Below are positions 9,722 through 18,658 of a stretch of DNA of 64,000 bases, one piece after another. This DNA is from an uncultured Pelagibacteraceae bacterium (GTDB lineage: Bacteria > Pseudomonadota > Alphaproteobacteria > Pelagibacterales > Pelagibacteraceae), in the NCBI GenBank assembly GCA_902535155.1, contig CACASB010000001.1, positions 1 to 64,000 of the forward strand, read 5' to 3'. The notes below the pieces were generated by a model. That model saw nothing but the letters and a program-made list of their open reading frames with translations, was not told where the DNA came from and searched no databases. A program made the translations under genes and the position numbers. Numbering within the stretch: position 1 is the stretch's first letter; each line of letters begins with the position of its first letter.

Positions 9722-11644
9722 ATGAGCAAAGTAATTGGAATAGATTTAGGAACAACAAACTCTTGTGTAGCGATTATGGATGGTACACAAGCTAAAGTTT
9801 TAGAAAACGCTGAGGGAGCGAGAACTACTCCTTCTGTCGTTGCATTTACTGAAAATGATGAAAAATTAATAGGACAACCAGCTAAAAGACAAGCAGTAAC
9901 CAATCCTGAAAATACTGTTTTCGCTGTTAAGAGATTAATTGGAAGAAACTTTGATGATCCATCAGTTAAAAAAGATATAGAAACTTCACCATTTAATATT
10001 GTGAATTCAGATAAAGGAGACGCGTGGATAGAAGCAAAAGGTAATAAATATTCTCCTTCTCAAATTTCCGCTTTTATTCTTCAAAAAATGAAAGAGACTG
10101 CAGAAAAATATTTAGGCCAAGAAGTAAAAAAAGCTGTCATTACTGTACCAGCCTATTTTAACGATGCACAAAGGCAAGCAACTAAAGACGCTGGAAAAAT
10201 TGCAGGTTTAGAAGTCTTAAGAATTATTAATGAACCTACAGCAGCATCTCTTGCTTATGGATTAGATAAAAAAACTAACAAAAAAATCGCGGTTTATGAT
10301 TTAGGTGGTGGAACATTTGATGTTTCAATACTTGAATTAGGTGATGGTGTATTTGAAGTTAAATCTACAAATGGTGATACTTTTTTAGGAGGTGAGGACT
10401 TCGATAATACAATTGTTGAGTATTTATTAGCGGAGTTTAAGAAAGATAGTGGTATAGATTTAAAATCTGATAAACTTGCACTTCAAAGACTGAAGGAAGC
10501 TGCAGAAAAAGCTAAAATTGAACTTTCTTCAGCAGCACAAACAGAGATAAATCTTCCTTTTATTACAGCAGACAAAACTGGTCCTAAGCATATAAACTTA
10601 AAAATGACTAGAGCAAAACTTGAAGCTTTGGTTGAAGATTTAATTAAAAGGACTATGCCACCATGTGAAACAGCTCTTAAAGATGCTGGTCTTTCAGCGG
10701 GTGAAATTGATGAGATAGTCCTAGTTGGTGGTATGACTAGAATGCCAAAAATTATAGAAGAGGTTAAAAACTTTTTCGGCAAAGAACCTAATAAATCTGT
10801 AAATCCTGATGAGGTTGTTGCCATGGGCGCAGCTATACAAGCTGGTGTATTACAAGGGGATGTAAAAGATGTTTTACTGTTAGACGTCACACCTTTGTCT
10901 CTTGGTATAGAAACACTAGGAGGAGTATCGACAAAATTGATTGATAAAAATACAACTATACCAACTAAAAAAAGCCAAGTATTTTCAACAGCTGAGGATA
11001 ATCAACCAGCTGTATCTATTAGAGTTCTTCAAGGTGAAAGAGAAATGGCCTCAGATAATAAAGTTCTAGGTAATTTTGAATTAGTTGGAATTGCTCCAGC
11101 TCCAAGAGGGGTGCCCCAGATTGAAGTCGCATTTGACATTGATGCTAACGGTATAGTCAATGTATCTGCAAAAGATAAAGGAACTGGTAAAGAGCAAAAA
11201 ATTCAAATTCAAGCATCGGGAGGCTTAAGTGAAGAAGAAATTAATAAAATGGTTAAAGAAGCAGAAGCCAATAAAGATGCTGACAAGAAAAAAAGGGAAG
11301 CAGTGGATGCAAGAAATCAAGCAGATACTTTATTACATTCAACTGAAAAAAATCTAAAAGAGCACGGCAGTAAGGTTTCTGAAACAGACAAAAAAGCAAT
11401 TGAAACCGCATGTTCAGATTTAAGAAACTCTCTGAAAGGTACTGATGTTGAGGATCTTAAAAAGAAAACACAAGATTTAGTCCAGGCATCTATGAAATTG
11501 GGTGAGGCTATCTATAAGTCACAACAAAGCGCTAAACCAGAAGATGGTGCAAAAGATAAAAAAGAAGAAGGAAAAAAAGACGATAACGTTGTTGACGCAG
11601 ACTATGAGGAAGTAAAAGACGAAAATAAAGAAAAAAGTGCCTAA
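9722..11644 (+). CDS. dnaK: Hsp70 chaperone DnaK
   Basis: A full-length 640-aa Hsp70. The nucleotide-binding domain (about 1-385) has [46 protein letters not shown] and [12 protein letters not shown]. The interdomain linker [16 protein letters not shown] and the substrate-binding domain follow, and the acidic tail ends near [12 protein letters not shown]. It refolds proteins together with DnaJ and GrpE. The coding sequence is more GC-rich than its neighbours, as expected for a highly expressed gene. The 60-bp gap before it contains CTTGTAG at 9674, a weak candidate for a heat-shock -35 element. Confidence 0.99.
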   Translation: MSKVIGIDLGTTNSCVAIMDGTQAKVLENAEGARTTPSVVAFTENDEKLIGQPAKRQAVTNPENTVFAVKRLIGRNFDDPSVKKDIETSPFNIVNSDKGDAWIEAKGNKYSPSQISAFILQKMKETAEKYLGQEVKKAVITVPAYFNDAQRQATKDAGKIAGLEVLRIINEPTAASLAYGLDKKTNKKIAVYDLGGGTFDVSILELGDGVFEVKSTNGDTFLGGEDFDNTIVEYLLAEFKKDSGIDLKSDKLALQRLKEAAEKAKIELSSAAQTEINLPFITADKTGPKHINLKMTRAKLEALVEDLIKRTMPPCETALKDAGLSAGEIDEIVLVGGMTRMPKIIEEVKNFFGKEPNKSVNPDEVVAMGAAIQAGVLQGDVKDVLLLDVTPLSLGIETLGGVSTKLIDKNTTIPTKKSQVFSTAEDNQPAVSIRVLQGEREMASDNKVLGNFELVGIAPAPRGVPQIEVAFDIDANGIVNVSAKDKGTGKEQKIQIQASGGLSEEEINKMVKEAEANKDADKKKREAVDARNQADTLLHSTEKNLKEHGSKVSETDKKAIETACSDLRNSLKGTDVEDLKKKTQDLVQASMKLGEAIYKSQQSAKPEDGAKDKKEEGKKDDNVVDADYEEVKDENKEKSA

Positions 11645-11671
11645 TAGCTAACAATTGTTTGTCTAATAGTT

Positions 11672-12796
11672 ATGGCAAAAAGAGATTATTACGAAGTCTT
11701 AGGTGTAAATAAATCAGCATCATCAGATCAAATCAAAGCAGCTTACAGAAAACTTGCTGTAAAACATCACCCAGATAAAAACAAAGGAGATAAAGCTTCT
11801 GAAGAAAAGTTTAAAGAAGCATCAGAGGCATATCACATTTTATCGAATACAGAGAGAAAACAAAATTATGACAATTTTGGACATGCTGCATTTGAAAATG
11901 GAGGTGGTGGTGGTGGAGGTTTTGGCAACTTCGATTTTTCTAATCACTTCTCAGACATATTTGAAGATTTTTTTGGTGATTTTGGTGGAGGAGGAAGGAG
12001 AAGTAGAAAATCAAATTTTAGAGGATCTGATTTAAGATATGATCTATCTATTTCACTTGAAGAAGCTTATACAGGAAAAAAACAAGATATAAAATTCTCA
12101 ACTTCTGAAAAATGTCAGATTTGTAATGGTAGCGGTTCTAAGCCAGGAACAAGTGTTGGTTCGTGCACAATGTGTGGTGGTAGAGGTCAAATAAGATCAA
12201 GCCAGGGTTTTTTTACAGTACAACAAACATGTCCTCAGTGCTCTGGTACAGGAGAACAAATTACTAATCCTTGTGATGCTTGTGGTGGACAAGGAAAAAA
12301 ACAAGCTTCAAAAAGATTATCGGTAACTATACCTAAAGGTGTGGATGATGGAACAAGAATCAGGTTAGCTGGAAAAGGTGAGGCAGGTTCAAGGGGCGCA
12401 TCAAGTGGAGATTTATATCTTTTTATAAATGTTCATACACACGATTTATTTAAAAGAAGTGAGGAAAATTTATTTTTTGAATGTCCAATATCTATTGCTG
12501 ATGCGGCGCTAGGAGCATCTATAGAAATACCAACTATAGATGGGGGAAAAGCAAAAATTAAAATCCCCTCTGGAACTCAAAGCGGTAAACAATTTCGTCT
12601 AAGAGGAAAAGGCATGCCTTTAATGAGGAATGGTGGAGTTGGTGATTTATATGTACAAGTAAACACAGAAGTCCCTATTAATCTTAATAGAGAACAAAAA
12701 GAACTTCTTGAAAAATTTAGAGAAATCGAAAACGAGAAGTCTAACCCGAGTATTAAGAAGTTTTTTCAAAAAGCAAAAAACTTCTGGAAAAATTGA
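11672..12796 (+). CDS. dnaJ: Hsp40 co-chaperone DnaJ
   Basis: A 374-aa class I J-protein. The J domain (about 1-70) carries the essential HPD in KHHPDKN. A Gly/Phe-rich stretch follows (GGGGGGGFGNFDF). Four zinc-binding CxxCxGxG repeats then appear: CQICNGSG, CTMCGGRG, CPQCSGTG and CDACGGQG. The C-terminal substrate-binding domains end the protein. It stimulates DnaK ATPase and hands over clients. It lies 27 bp after dnaK and is presumably in the same transcript. Confidence 0.99.
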   Translation: MAKRDYYEVLGVNKSASSDQIKAAYRKLAVKHHPDKNKGDKASEEKFKEASEAYHILSNTERKQNYDNFGHAAFENGGGGGGGFGNFDFSNHFSDIFEDFFGDFGGGGRRSRKSNFRGSDLRYDLSISLEEAYTGKKQDIKFSTSEKCQICNGSGSKPGTSVGSCTMCGGRGQIRSSQGFFTVQQTCPQCSGTGEQITNPCDACGGQGKKQASKRLSVTIPKGVDDGTRIRLAGKGEAGSRGASSGDLYLFINVHTHDLFKRSEENLFFECPISIADAALGASIEIPTIDGGKAKIKIPSGTQSGKQFRLRGKGMPLMRNGGVGDLYVQVNTEVPINLNREQKELLEKFREIENEKSNPSIKKFFQKAKNFWKN

Positions 12797-12810
12797 TTTA
12801 ACTTAATTTT

Positions 12811-12978
12811 ATGAATCTTGAGGTAATTGTACCAATAATAGCTTTGATAGGCGTGCTCGCGCTAGTTCTACCAGGCTTCATTCAAACTAATTATAACTTA
12901 AAGATATTAGTTAAGAATCTCTCAGTATGGATTATAGTGATAGCTATAATATTAATATTTATATATTTTATATTATAA
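12811..12978 (+). CDS. Small two-helix membrane protein, 55 aa
   Basis: An ATG 14 bp after the dnaJ stop opens a 55-codon frame (MNLEVIVPIIALIGVLALVL...). It consists almost entirely of two hydrophobic helices (about 4-21 and 38-55) joined by a short polar loop, QTNYNLKILVKN. The position suggests co-transcription with dnaJ. I do not recognise a family; the arrangement is typical of small inner-membrane accessory proteins. Support is reading-frame integrity, spacing and clean topology, so the call is moderate. Confidence 0.55.
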   Translation: MNLEVIVPIIALIGVLALVLPGFIQTNYNLKILVKNLSVWIIVIAIILIFIYFIL

Positions 12979-12985
12979 ATAATAA

Positions 12986-13165
12986 TTAATTATTTTCTGT
13001 GCAGATATCTTTTATAACTGGAACACTTGAGCAGTCACCACATTTAGTTACTTGAACTAAACATCCACTATCAAGCAATTTTACATCAACAACTCTATCA
13101 CATTTAGAGCATACTGATGAAATAGTTAATCCACATTTTTTACAACTAAATTTTTGTGTTTGCAT
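12986..13165 (-). CDS. Cys-rich zinc-ribbon-like mini-protein, 59 aa
   Basis: A minus-strand frame of 59 codons starting ATG CAA ACA. It has three CxxC pairs, at about residues 8/11 (CKKC), 19/22 (CSKC) and 42/45 (CGDC), plus Cys35 and Cys55, a pattern consistent with a rubredoxin- or zinc-ribbon-type metal site. I do not recognise a named family. Its upstream region (13166-13303) is shared with dapB and holds two sequences very like Fur boxes, so metal-responsive expression is plausible. It converges with the 55-aa membrane protein gene, with 7 bp between the stops. Confidence 0.6.
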   Translation of the reverse strand: MQTQKFSCKKCGLTISSVCSKCDRVVDVKLLDSGCLVQVTKCGDCSSVPVIKDICTENN

Positions 13166-13207
13166 ATCTTAAAATAGGAAATTAAAAAAATTATTCAAGA
13201 AATAACG

Positions 13208-13213
13208 TATAAT
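13208..13213 (+). promoter_or_regulatory. TATAAT -10-like hexamer abutting a Fur-like box
   Basis: A perfect TATAAT lies at the left edge of the first Fur-like box and would direct transcription toward dapB. No convincing -35 element is visible upstream, and in such AT-rich DNA the hexamer alone is weak evidence. Confidence 0.3.
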
Positions 13214-13229
13214 ATTGATTATCATTATC
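13211..13229. promoter_or_regulatory. Fur-box-like operator 1
   Basis: AATATTGATTATCATTATC matches the classical 19-bp Fur consensus GATAATGATAATCATTATC at 16 of 19 positions by direct comparison. It lies between the divergent Cys-rich mini-gene and dapB, overlaps a TATAAT hexamer, and begins exactly 60 bp before a second box in the same orientation. Binding by a Fur-family regulator (Fur, Zur or Mur) is inferred. Confidence 0.55.
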
Positions 13230-13270
13230 ACAAAAAAACCAATTAAAAACATCTCTTTAAAAAAATCTTT

Positions 13271-13289
13271 ATGAATGATAATCATTATC
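13271..13289. promoter_or_regulatory. Fur-box-like operator 2
   Basis: This site matches the 19-bp Fur consensus at 16 of 19 positions, and the last 16 bases (AATGATAATCATTATC) match without a break. It ends 14 bp before the dapB ATG at 13304. It contains an in-frame ATG (13271) that would extend DapB by 11 residues, but I take this ATG to be part of the operator, not a start. Confidence 0.6.
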
Positions 13290-13303
13290 AACAAAATCTT
13301 TAT

Positions 13304-14077
13304 ATGAAAATAAATTTAACTATCACAGGCTGCATGGGAAGAATGGGACAACAGCTTATTAAGTCCTCAAATAAAAATAAAAACTTTAAGTTAGTTTCGC
13401 TTACAGAAAACTTTAAGATTAATAAAAAGATAAATAATATTTTGCCCGAATTTAATAATGTTAATTCGTTCAAAAAAACTAATGTAATAATAGATTTTAC
13501 TATTCCTAAATGTACTCTAGAAGTTCTTAAAATTGCCTCTAAATTGAGAAAAAGGGTTGTTATAGGCACAACTGGTTTTACTAAAAATCAGGAAAATCTA
13601 ATAAAAAAATATTCTAAAACAATTCCAATACTTAAAGCTGGGAATATGAGCTTGGGCATTAACTTATTAATGTATCTGACTGAAATCACTTCTAAATCTC
13701 TTGGAGATAATTTCTTAAGCAAGGTTTTTGAAGTTCACCATAAGCACAAAAAAGATCATCCGTCTGGCACAGCTTTAATGCTGGGAAAAGGAATAGCTGT
13801 TGGAAAAAACAAGAACCTTAGTGATTTAATTGGAAAAAAATATCTTAATAAAAAATTTTTTCCTTATGGAAAAAAAATAAATTTTAATTCTATGAGAAAA
13901 GGTGAAGTAGTTGGTGAACATGAGGTAAAATTTTCTAGTGGTAAAGAAATTATAACTTTGAATCATGAAGCATTTGATAGAGCTTTATATTCTGAAGGTG
14001 CTCTGACCGCAGCAAAATGGTTGATGAACAAAAAGTCAGGACTTTACTCAATGAGAGATGTATTGAACTTTAAATGA
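13304..14077 (+). CDS. dapB: 4-hydroxy-tetrahydrodipicolinate reductase
   Basis: A 257-aa NAD(P)H-dependent reductase in the diaminopimelate/lysine pathway. I start it at ATG 13304 because MKINLTITGCMGRMGQ is the normal DapB N-terminus with its dinucleotide-binding GCMGRMG. The in-frame ATG at 13271 only adds residues encoded by a Fur-like box. The catalytic region VHHKHKKDHPSGTALMLG and the VIGTTGF motif are present. Its stop overlaps the nth start by 4 nt (ATGA), so dapB-nth-PfkB kinase form a transcript. Confidence 0.96.
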   Translation: MKINLTITGCMGRMGQQLIKSSNKNKNFKLVSLTENFKINKKINNILPEFNNVNSFKKTNVIIDFTIPKCTLEVLKIASKLRKRVVIGTTGFTKNQENLIKKYSKTIPILKAGNMSLGINLLMYLTEITSKSLGDNFLSKVFEVHHKHKKDHPSGTALMLGKGIAVGKNKNLSDLIGKKYLNKKFFPYGKKINFNSMRKGEVVGEHEVKFSSGKEIITLNHEAFDRALYSEGALTAAKWLMNKKSGLYSMRDVLNFK

Positions 14078-14742
14078 GTTCAAAAAATGCCGATAAAATC
14101 AAAAGAGCTAAGATAGTACTAAAGATACTTGATAAGACTTATCCAAGTATTAGTGTTCCACTTAAAAGTAGAAATGTATTTACCTTATTAATTTCTGTAC
14201 TTTTATCTGCACAATGCACAGACGTAAATGTTAATAATGTAACAAAAAGCATTTACCCAAGATATTACAAACCAATTCATTTTGTAAAACTTGGAAGAAA
14301 AAAAATTGAGAAGTTAATAAGAAGAATAGGAATATTTAGAATTAAAGCAAAAAGTATTTTTTACTTGTCTAAAACTTTAGTAACAAAATATAATAGTAAA
14401 GTTCCATGTACCTTCGAACAATTAGAGGAACTGCCAGGAGTAGGTCATAAAACTGCGAGTGTGGTTATGTCTCAAGGTTTTGGATACCCTGCTTTCCCAG
14501 TAGATACTCATATTCATCGGCTTGCTCAAAGATGGGGGTTAACGAATGGTAAAAATGTTGTTCAAACTGAAGAAGACTTGAAGAGTTTATTTCCAAAAAA
14601 ATATTGGAACAAACTTCATTTACAGATTATTTTTTACGGTCGAGAATATTGTAAAGCTCGTGATTGTTACGGTATTTCTTGTAAAATTTGTACGAGTTGT
14701 TATCCTAATAGAAAAAAACCAATTAAAACTAAAAAGGCTTAG
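14074..14742 (+). CDS. nth: Endonuclease III (base-excision DNA glycosylase)
   Basis: A 222-aa HhH-GPD glycosylase/AP lyase that removes oxidised pyrimidines. The helix-hairpin-helix LPGVGHKTASVV contains the catalytic Lys, and PVDTHIHRLAQRWG contains the catalytic Asp. The C-terminus is Cys-rich (YCKARDCYGISCKICTSC), but the spacing does not fit the C-x6-C-x2-C-x5-C of E. coli Nth, so the usual 4Fe-4S cluster may be bound differently or be absent. The start overlaps dapB by 4 nt, and the kinase gene follows 1 bp after the stop. Confidence 0.95.
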   Translation: MSSKNADKIKRAKIVLKILDKTYPSISVPLKSRNVFTLLISVLLSAQCTDVNVNNVTKSIYPRYYKPIHFVKLGRKKIEKLIRRIGIFRIKAKSIFYLSKTLVTKYNSKVPCTFEQLEELPGVGHKTASVVMSQGFGYPAFPVDTHIHRLAQRWGLTNGKNVVQTEEDLKSLFPKKYWNKLHLQIIFYGREYCKARDCYGISCKICTSCYPNRKKPIKTKKA

Positions 14743-14743
14743 C

Positions 14744-15673
14744 ATGAAAATATTAGGTATAGGTAATGCAATTGTAGATGTGATTTGCAAAGTTGAAGAT
14801 GATTTTATCCAAAAAAATGGTCTTACGAAAAGCACTATGAAACTTATTTTCGAAGAAAAAGAATTTAAGCAACTACTATCTAATCTAAAAATCGAAAAAA
14901 CTGTTTCTGGTGGATCTGTTGCAAATTCTATAGTTGGTCTCTCTCAACTCAAAAACGAAGTTGGTTTTATTGGTAAAGTGAGTGATGATGAATTAGGTGG
15001 AAAATATGAGGAAGGATTAAAAGAAGAAAACGTTCAATACTTTTACTCGAAAAAAAAGGAAGAACTACCAACAGGTACTTGTTTAATTTTAGTAACCCCA
15101 GACTCTGAGAGAACAATGTGTACGTTCCTCGGGACAGCAGGTAAAATTAATGAAAATGATGTTGATACAGATGCCATAAAAAAAAGCGAGATCATTCTCC
15201 TAGAGGGATATTTATGGGACGAAGGAGATCCTAAAAAAGCTTTTGATAAAGCAATAATTAATGCAAATAAAGTTGCAATGTCTTTATCAGATCAATTTTG
15301 TGTTGATAGACACAAGTCTCATTTTTTAAATTTAGTCAAAAATAAATTAGATATAACATTTGCTAATGAACAAGAGATTATGTCTTTAACTGATGCTAAA
15401 AATTTTGATGAAGTAATCAATTTTGCAAAAGGTCTTAAAAAACTATTGGTTATCACAAGAGGTGAAAAAGGTGCAATTTCAATTAATGGTGATGAAATTA
15501 CAGAGTGTGGTATTCAAAAGAATCTTAAAATAGTTGATCTTACTGGTGCTGGAGATTTATTCGCTGCAGGATTTTTACATGGTCATGTAAACGGTCTATC
15601 CCAAAAAGAATGCTTGGAAAAAGGAACTGAAATGTCCTCTAAAGTCATTCAACAAATTGGTGCAAGAATATAA
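14744..15673 (+). CDS. PfkB-family sugar/nucleoside kinase (adenosine-kinase-like)
   Basis: A 309-aa ribokinase-fold kinase. I start it at ATG 14744 (MKILGIGNAIVDVICKV), directly after the nth stop. A longer in-frame start at 14660 would lie inside nth and add no family sequence. Seen are the substrate-side GGSVANSIVGLSQLK and PfkB signature 2, DLTGAGDLFAAGFLHGH, with the catalytic Asp. Such alphaproteobacterial proteins are usually annotated adenosine kinase or fructokinase-like; the substrate cannot be fixed from sequence. Confidence 0.9.
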   Translation: MKILGIGNAIVDVICKVEDDFIQKNGLTKSTMKLIFEEKEFKQLLSNLKIEKTVSGGSVANSIVGLSQLKNEVGFIGKVSDDELGGKYEEGLKEENVQYFYSKKKEELPTGTCLILVTPDSERTMCTFLGTAGKINENDVDTDAIKKSEIILLEGYLWDEGDPKKAFDKAIINANKVAMSLSDQFCVDRHKSHFLNLVKNKLDITFANEQEIMSLTDAKNFDEVINFAKGLKKLLVITRGEKGAISINGDEITECGIQKNLKIVDLTGAGDLFAAGFLHGHVNGLSQKECLEKGTEMSSKVIQQIGARI

Positions 15674-15685
15674 TAATTAGTTTTA

Positions 15686-16657
15686 ATGATTGATTTTGCT
15701 GTAATAGGATCAGGAATATCAGGGGCTACAATATCTAATAAATTGAATAAGAAATACTCCATAAAGGTTTTTGAAAAAGCAAAAGGAGTTGGTGGGAGGA
15801 GTTCTTTTAAAAGATTTAAAAACAAGATAGGTTTTGATCATGGTCTTCAATATTTATCTCCAAGATCTAAAGAGTTTAAATCTTTTACGAAAAAACTTAT
15901 TAAAAAAAGAATTATTAAGCTTTGGAGAGGTAATCATGAATTTTTAAATAAAAGGGTAAAAAGAGACAAAAAACACGTCAAATTAATTGGGGTAAGAGGT
16001 AATAATGATATTAGTAAACATTTATTAAAAAAAATTAATTGTAAATTTCAATCAGAATTATCAGAAATAAAAAGACAAAAAAATTGTTGGCTTCTTAAAT
16101 TCAAAGATAATAGTAGCGCTTACACAAAGAACTTAATTATTACTGCTCCATTTCCGCAAGTAAAAAAGTTAACATCTAAGTTCGTGAAAACAAAACTTTT
16201 TAAAAACAAAGTAAAAATGAATTCAAGCCTTACAGTATTATTGATGACAAACAAAACCAGAAGTAATGTTAGTAGTTTTTTTACTAATGATAATATTTTA
16301 GGATGGGTTTCAAATGAGAATTCAAAGAGAAGGTTTAAATATAACAGAGACTTATGGGTTCTCCAAAGTACGTATGAATATGGTAGGAAACATACTGATA
16401 ATTATAGAAATAAAACAAAATACTACACTAACGTTTTAATCGATAGATTCAAAAAATTAACCAGTTTAAAAATAAAAAAAATATACTTCACACATATCCA
16501 CGGTTGGAAATATTCATCTAATTCAAAACCTTTAAAATTACAAAGTTACTGGAATAAAAAAATTGGTTTAGGAATTTGTGCTGATTGGTTTGGTGGTCCT
16601 AGACTTGAGAATGGATGGTTGAGCGCTAATAATTTGTATAAGAAAATTATCAAATAG
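15686..16657 (+). CDS. FAD-dependent amine-oxidase/renalase-like oxidoreductase
   Basis: A 323-aa flavoprotein. The N-terminal dinucleotide-binding motif is IGSGISGATISNKL, followed by VFEKAKGVGGRSS and the family stretch FDHGLQYLSPRS. Near the C-terminus, GLGICADWFGGPRLENGWLSA is the second FAD-contacting block seen in the renalase-like (COG3380) group. Substrate is unknown. It lies 12 bp after the PfkB kinase gene, perhaps on the same transcript, at the left edge of a surface-modification region. It converges with an FkbM methyltransferase gene. Confidence 0.82.
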   Translation: MIDFAVIGSGISGATISNKLNKKYSIKVFEKAKGVGGRSSFKRFKNKIGFDHGLQYLSPRSKEFKSFTKKLIKKRIIKLWRGNHEFLNKRVKRDKKHVKLIGVRGNNDISKHLLKKINCKFQSELSEIKRQKNCWLLKFKDNSSAYTKNLIITAPFPQVKKLTSKFVKTKLFKNKVKMNSSLTVLLMTNKTRSNVSSFFTNDNILGWVSNENSKRRFKYNRDLWVLQSTYEYGRKHTDNYRNKTKYYTNVLIDRFKKLTSLKIKKIYFTHIHGWKYSSNSKPLKLQSYWNKKIGLGICADWFGGPRLENGWLSANNLYKKIIK

Positions 16658-16670
16658 ATTTTATATAAAT

Positions 16671-17357
16671 TTATTTAACAGTAAAAAAGGCATCCATTAA
16701 TAATAACTTTTGGTCTTTGTATTTGATTTTTGAAATTGAAATTAAATTATAGTTAAACTTCTTTAAGTAAGTTAAAACATCATAAAAATTTGGTTTAACT
16801 TTTTTATACCTCTCTACAAATGAGAGTTCTATTTTTATTAATCTTATATTTTTATTTTTTAAATTTTTTTCCATACCTTTTAAAACATTCATTTCTTCAC
16901 CTTGAACATCTATTTTGCAAAAATTGATAATTTGATTATTATTAAAAATCCTATCGAACTTTTCTGTTTTTACCTTAAATTTTTTTTTTAATTTTTTTAT
17001 AGATTGATACAAGTCGTTTTGCTCATACAAACTTGATTGTGATGAAATATCATATTGATAAAAAATCTTATTTTTATTTGAATTAGATAAAGCCAAATTA
17101 TAAGTATTCAAGTTAAAGTGAGAATACTTTTTTTTTAAATCTTCACTGAGACTTTTAATTGGCTCAAAACAAATTACTTTTTTAAAAGAAATAAAATTGG
17201 TCAAGAAGTCTAAATAACTTCCTTCGTTTGTTCCAACATCTACATACAAAATCTTTTTTTTTTTAAAAAAGGAATTAATTAATTTTTTTTCATCATTTAT
17301 TGATGAAAATAAATAAGATATGGCATCATCTAATTTTTGATAGTATTTAAGTAACAT
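16671..17357 (-). CDS. FkbM-family methyltransferase
   Basis: A 228-aa SAM-dependent methyltransferase. Seen are LYVDVGTNEGSYLDFL (SAM-binding loop), VICFEPIKSL, and the FkbM block FCKIDVQGEEMNVLKGME. Members O-methylate sugars, lipids or secondary metabolites; the substrate here is unknown, though neighbours suggest a surface glycan. It is divergent from the multi-pass membrane protein gene, with starts about 27 bp apart. It is one of three FkbM-type genes in this window. Confidence 0.88.
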   Translation of the reverse strand: MLLKYYQKLDDAISYLFSSINDEKKLINSFFKKKKILYVDVGTNEGSYLDFLTNFISFKKVICFEPIKSLSEDLKKKYSHFNLNTYNLALSNSNKNKIFYQYDISSQSSLYEQNDLYQSIKKLKKKFKVKTEKFDRIFNNNQIINFCKIDVQGEEMNVLKGMEKNLKNKNIRLIKIELSFVERYKKVKPNFYDVLTYLKKFNYNLISISKIKYKDQKLLLMDAFFTVK

Positions 17358-17384
17358 AATTGTATTATTTATTAATAAAAGATT

Positions 17385-18653
17385 ATGAATTTAGAGCTTA
17401 TAAAAAAAAATTACCATATCACAACTTTTATTTTACTCTATTTTAGCATTATTTTGGGTTTCATATTTGATGAAAATACAACTTCGGGACCTAAATTTGA
17501 TTTTTTTAATGTATTAAAACAATTATCTCTTTTTGAGGAAAATTTTAAATTTACTTTTCTAAATTATGATAAAATAGAAACTCCAACAAGGATATCACCA
17601 ATATTTATAATAATAATTTTCTATCTGAAGAAAATCTTTGTTGATTTGGATTTTGTGAGATTTGTTTTATTGAATATCATTCTTTTAAATCAGATTATAT
17701 TTTACAAATCTCTAAAAATAATTTTTTTCAAAAAACTTGGAATAAATAAAAAAATTCTTTTTCTAATTAGCTGTATAATATTTATTTCTCCGTCTTTGAG
17801 AGCAAATGCAATTTGGCCAGAAAGTGCAATGCTCGGTTTATTATTTTTCAATATATCGCTTTATTATTTTTTAAAGTTTAAAGAAAATAGAGAGAGGTTC
17901 CTTTTTTTTGGTTTAAATATTTTCTTTTTAGCTATCGCTGCTTATATAAGACCTAGTTTTGCTGTTTTTTCTATATTCTTTTTATTTTATCTAATTTTTA
18001 ATATTAAAAATTTTAAACAAGTAATTTTCGCAATATTGTTAAATCTTACGTTGGCGGCTCCAGCCTTTTATTATCTATTTTTTCTAGATGTTTTCTTTAT
18101 TAGTAGTGGTGTAGGGGGGAATGAATTAGATTTTAATTACTTGTCAAAAATACCAATAATTTTATCAATTGTCGTTTTTCATGCAATTCCTATTTTATAT
18201 TATAAAAGTTTTTTGATTAAAAATTTCGTTATTAGAGAAAATTACTCGATATTAATTTTTACTATAATTACTTCATTAATACTAATTTTAAATTTTAAAT
18301 ATAATATTAACTTTTCAGGCGGGGGGTTTTTTTTACACCTATCAAATTTTTTATTTGATAGTGATTATTTGTTTTTAACTTTAATAGTATTTTTTGTTTT
18401 TATCTCACTTAAAATAGTGAATTTAAATTTTAAATCAAATTTATTGATTTTTTTGATTTTAATTTTAATGGTTCCTCAATTTTCAATTTATCATAAGTAT
18501 TATGATCCTTTATTAATAATTCTTTTTTTTACAATATTTAATATCGGAATAAAAAAAGATTACTTTATTAAAAATAATTTTATAATCCTATATACGTTTA
18601 ATATTATTTATTTTATGATAACACTGGTTAACAGTTATTACCTAAATTATTAA
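17385..18653 (+). CDS. Multi-pass membrane protein, possibly GT-C-type glycosyltransferase
   Basis: A 422-aa, very hydrophobic protein with about 10 predicted membrane segments. LRANAIWPESAMLGLLFF and the following YIRPSFAVFSIFF resemble the early periplasmic loop and helices of ArnT/PMT-type (GT-C) enzymes, which use polyprenyl-phosphate sugars, but no diagnostic catalytic motif is certain. It could equally be an uncharacterised surface-polysaccharide membrane protein. Neighbours (two FkbM genes, an acyltransferase, an esterase) support an envelope role. Confidence 0.6.
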   Translation: MNLELIKKNYHITTFILLYFSIILGFIFDENTTSGPKFDFFNVLKQLSLFEENFKFTFLNYDKIETPTRISPIFIIIIFYLKKIFVDLDFVRFVLLNIILLNQIIFYKSLKIIFFKKLGINKKILFLISCIIFISPSLRANAIWPESAMLGLLFFNISLYYFLKFKENRERFLFFGLNIFFLAIAAYIRPSFAVFSIFFLFYLIFNIKNFKQVIFAILLNLTLAAPAFYYLFFLDVFFISSGVGGNELDFNYLSKIPIILSIVVFHAIPILYYKSFLIKNFVIRENYSILIFTIITSLILILNFKYNINFSGGGFFLHLSNFLFDSDYLFLTLIVFFVFISLKIVNLNFKSNLLIFLILILMVPQFSIYHKYYDPLLIILFFTIFNIGIKKDYFIKNNFIILYTFNIIYFMITLVNSYYLNY

Positions 18654-18658
18654 AAAAA

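Noticed and set aside
10483-10890. Minus-strand 135-codon frame inside dnaK
   Set aside because: Antisense shadow of a highly conserved gene; no recognisable protein features.
13271-13303. Earlier ATG for dapB
   Set aside because: The ATG is part of the Fur-like box, and family similarity begins at 13304.
14660-14743. Earlier start for the PfkB kinase inside nth
   Set aside because: Would overlap nth by more than 80 bp; the normal N-terminus begins at 14744.
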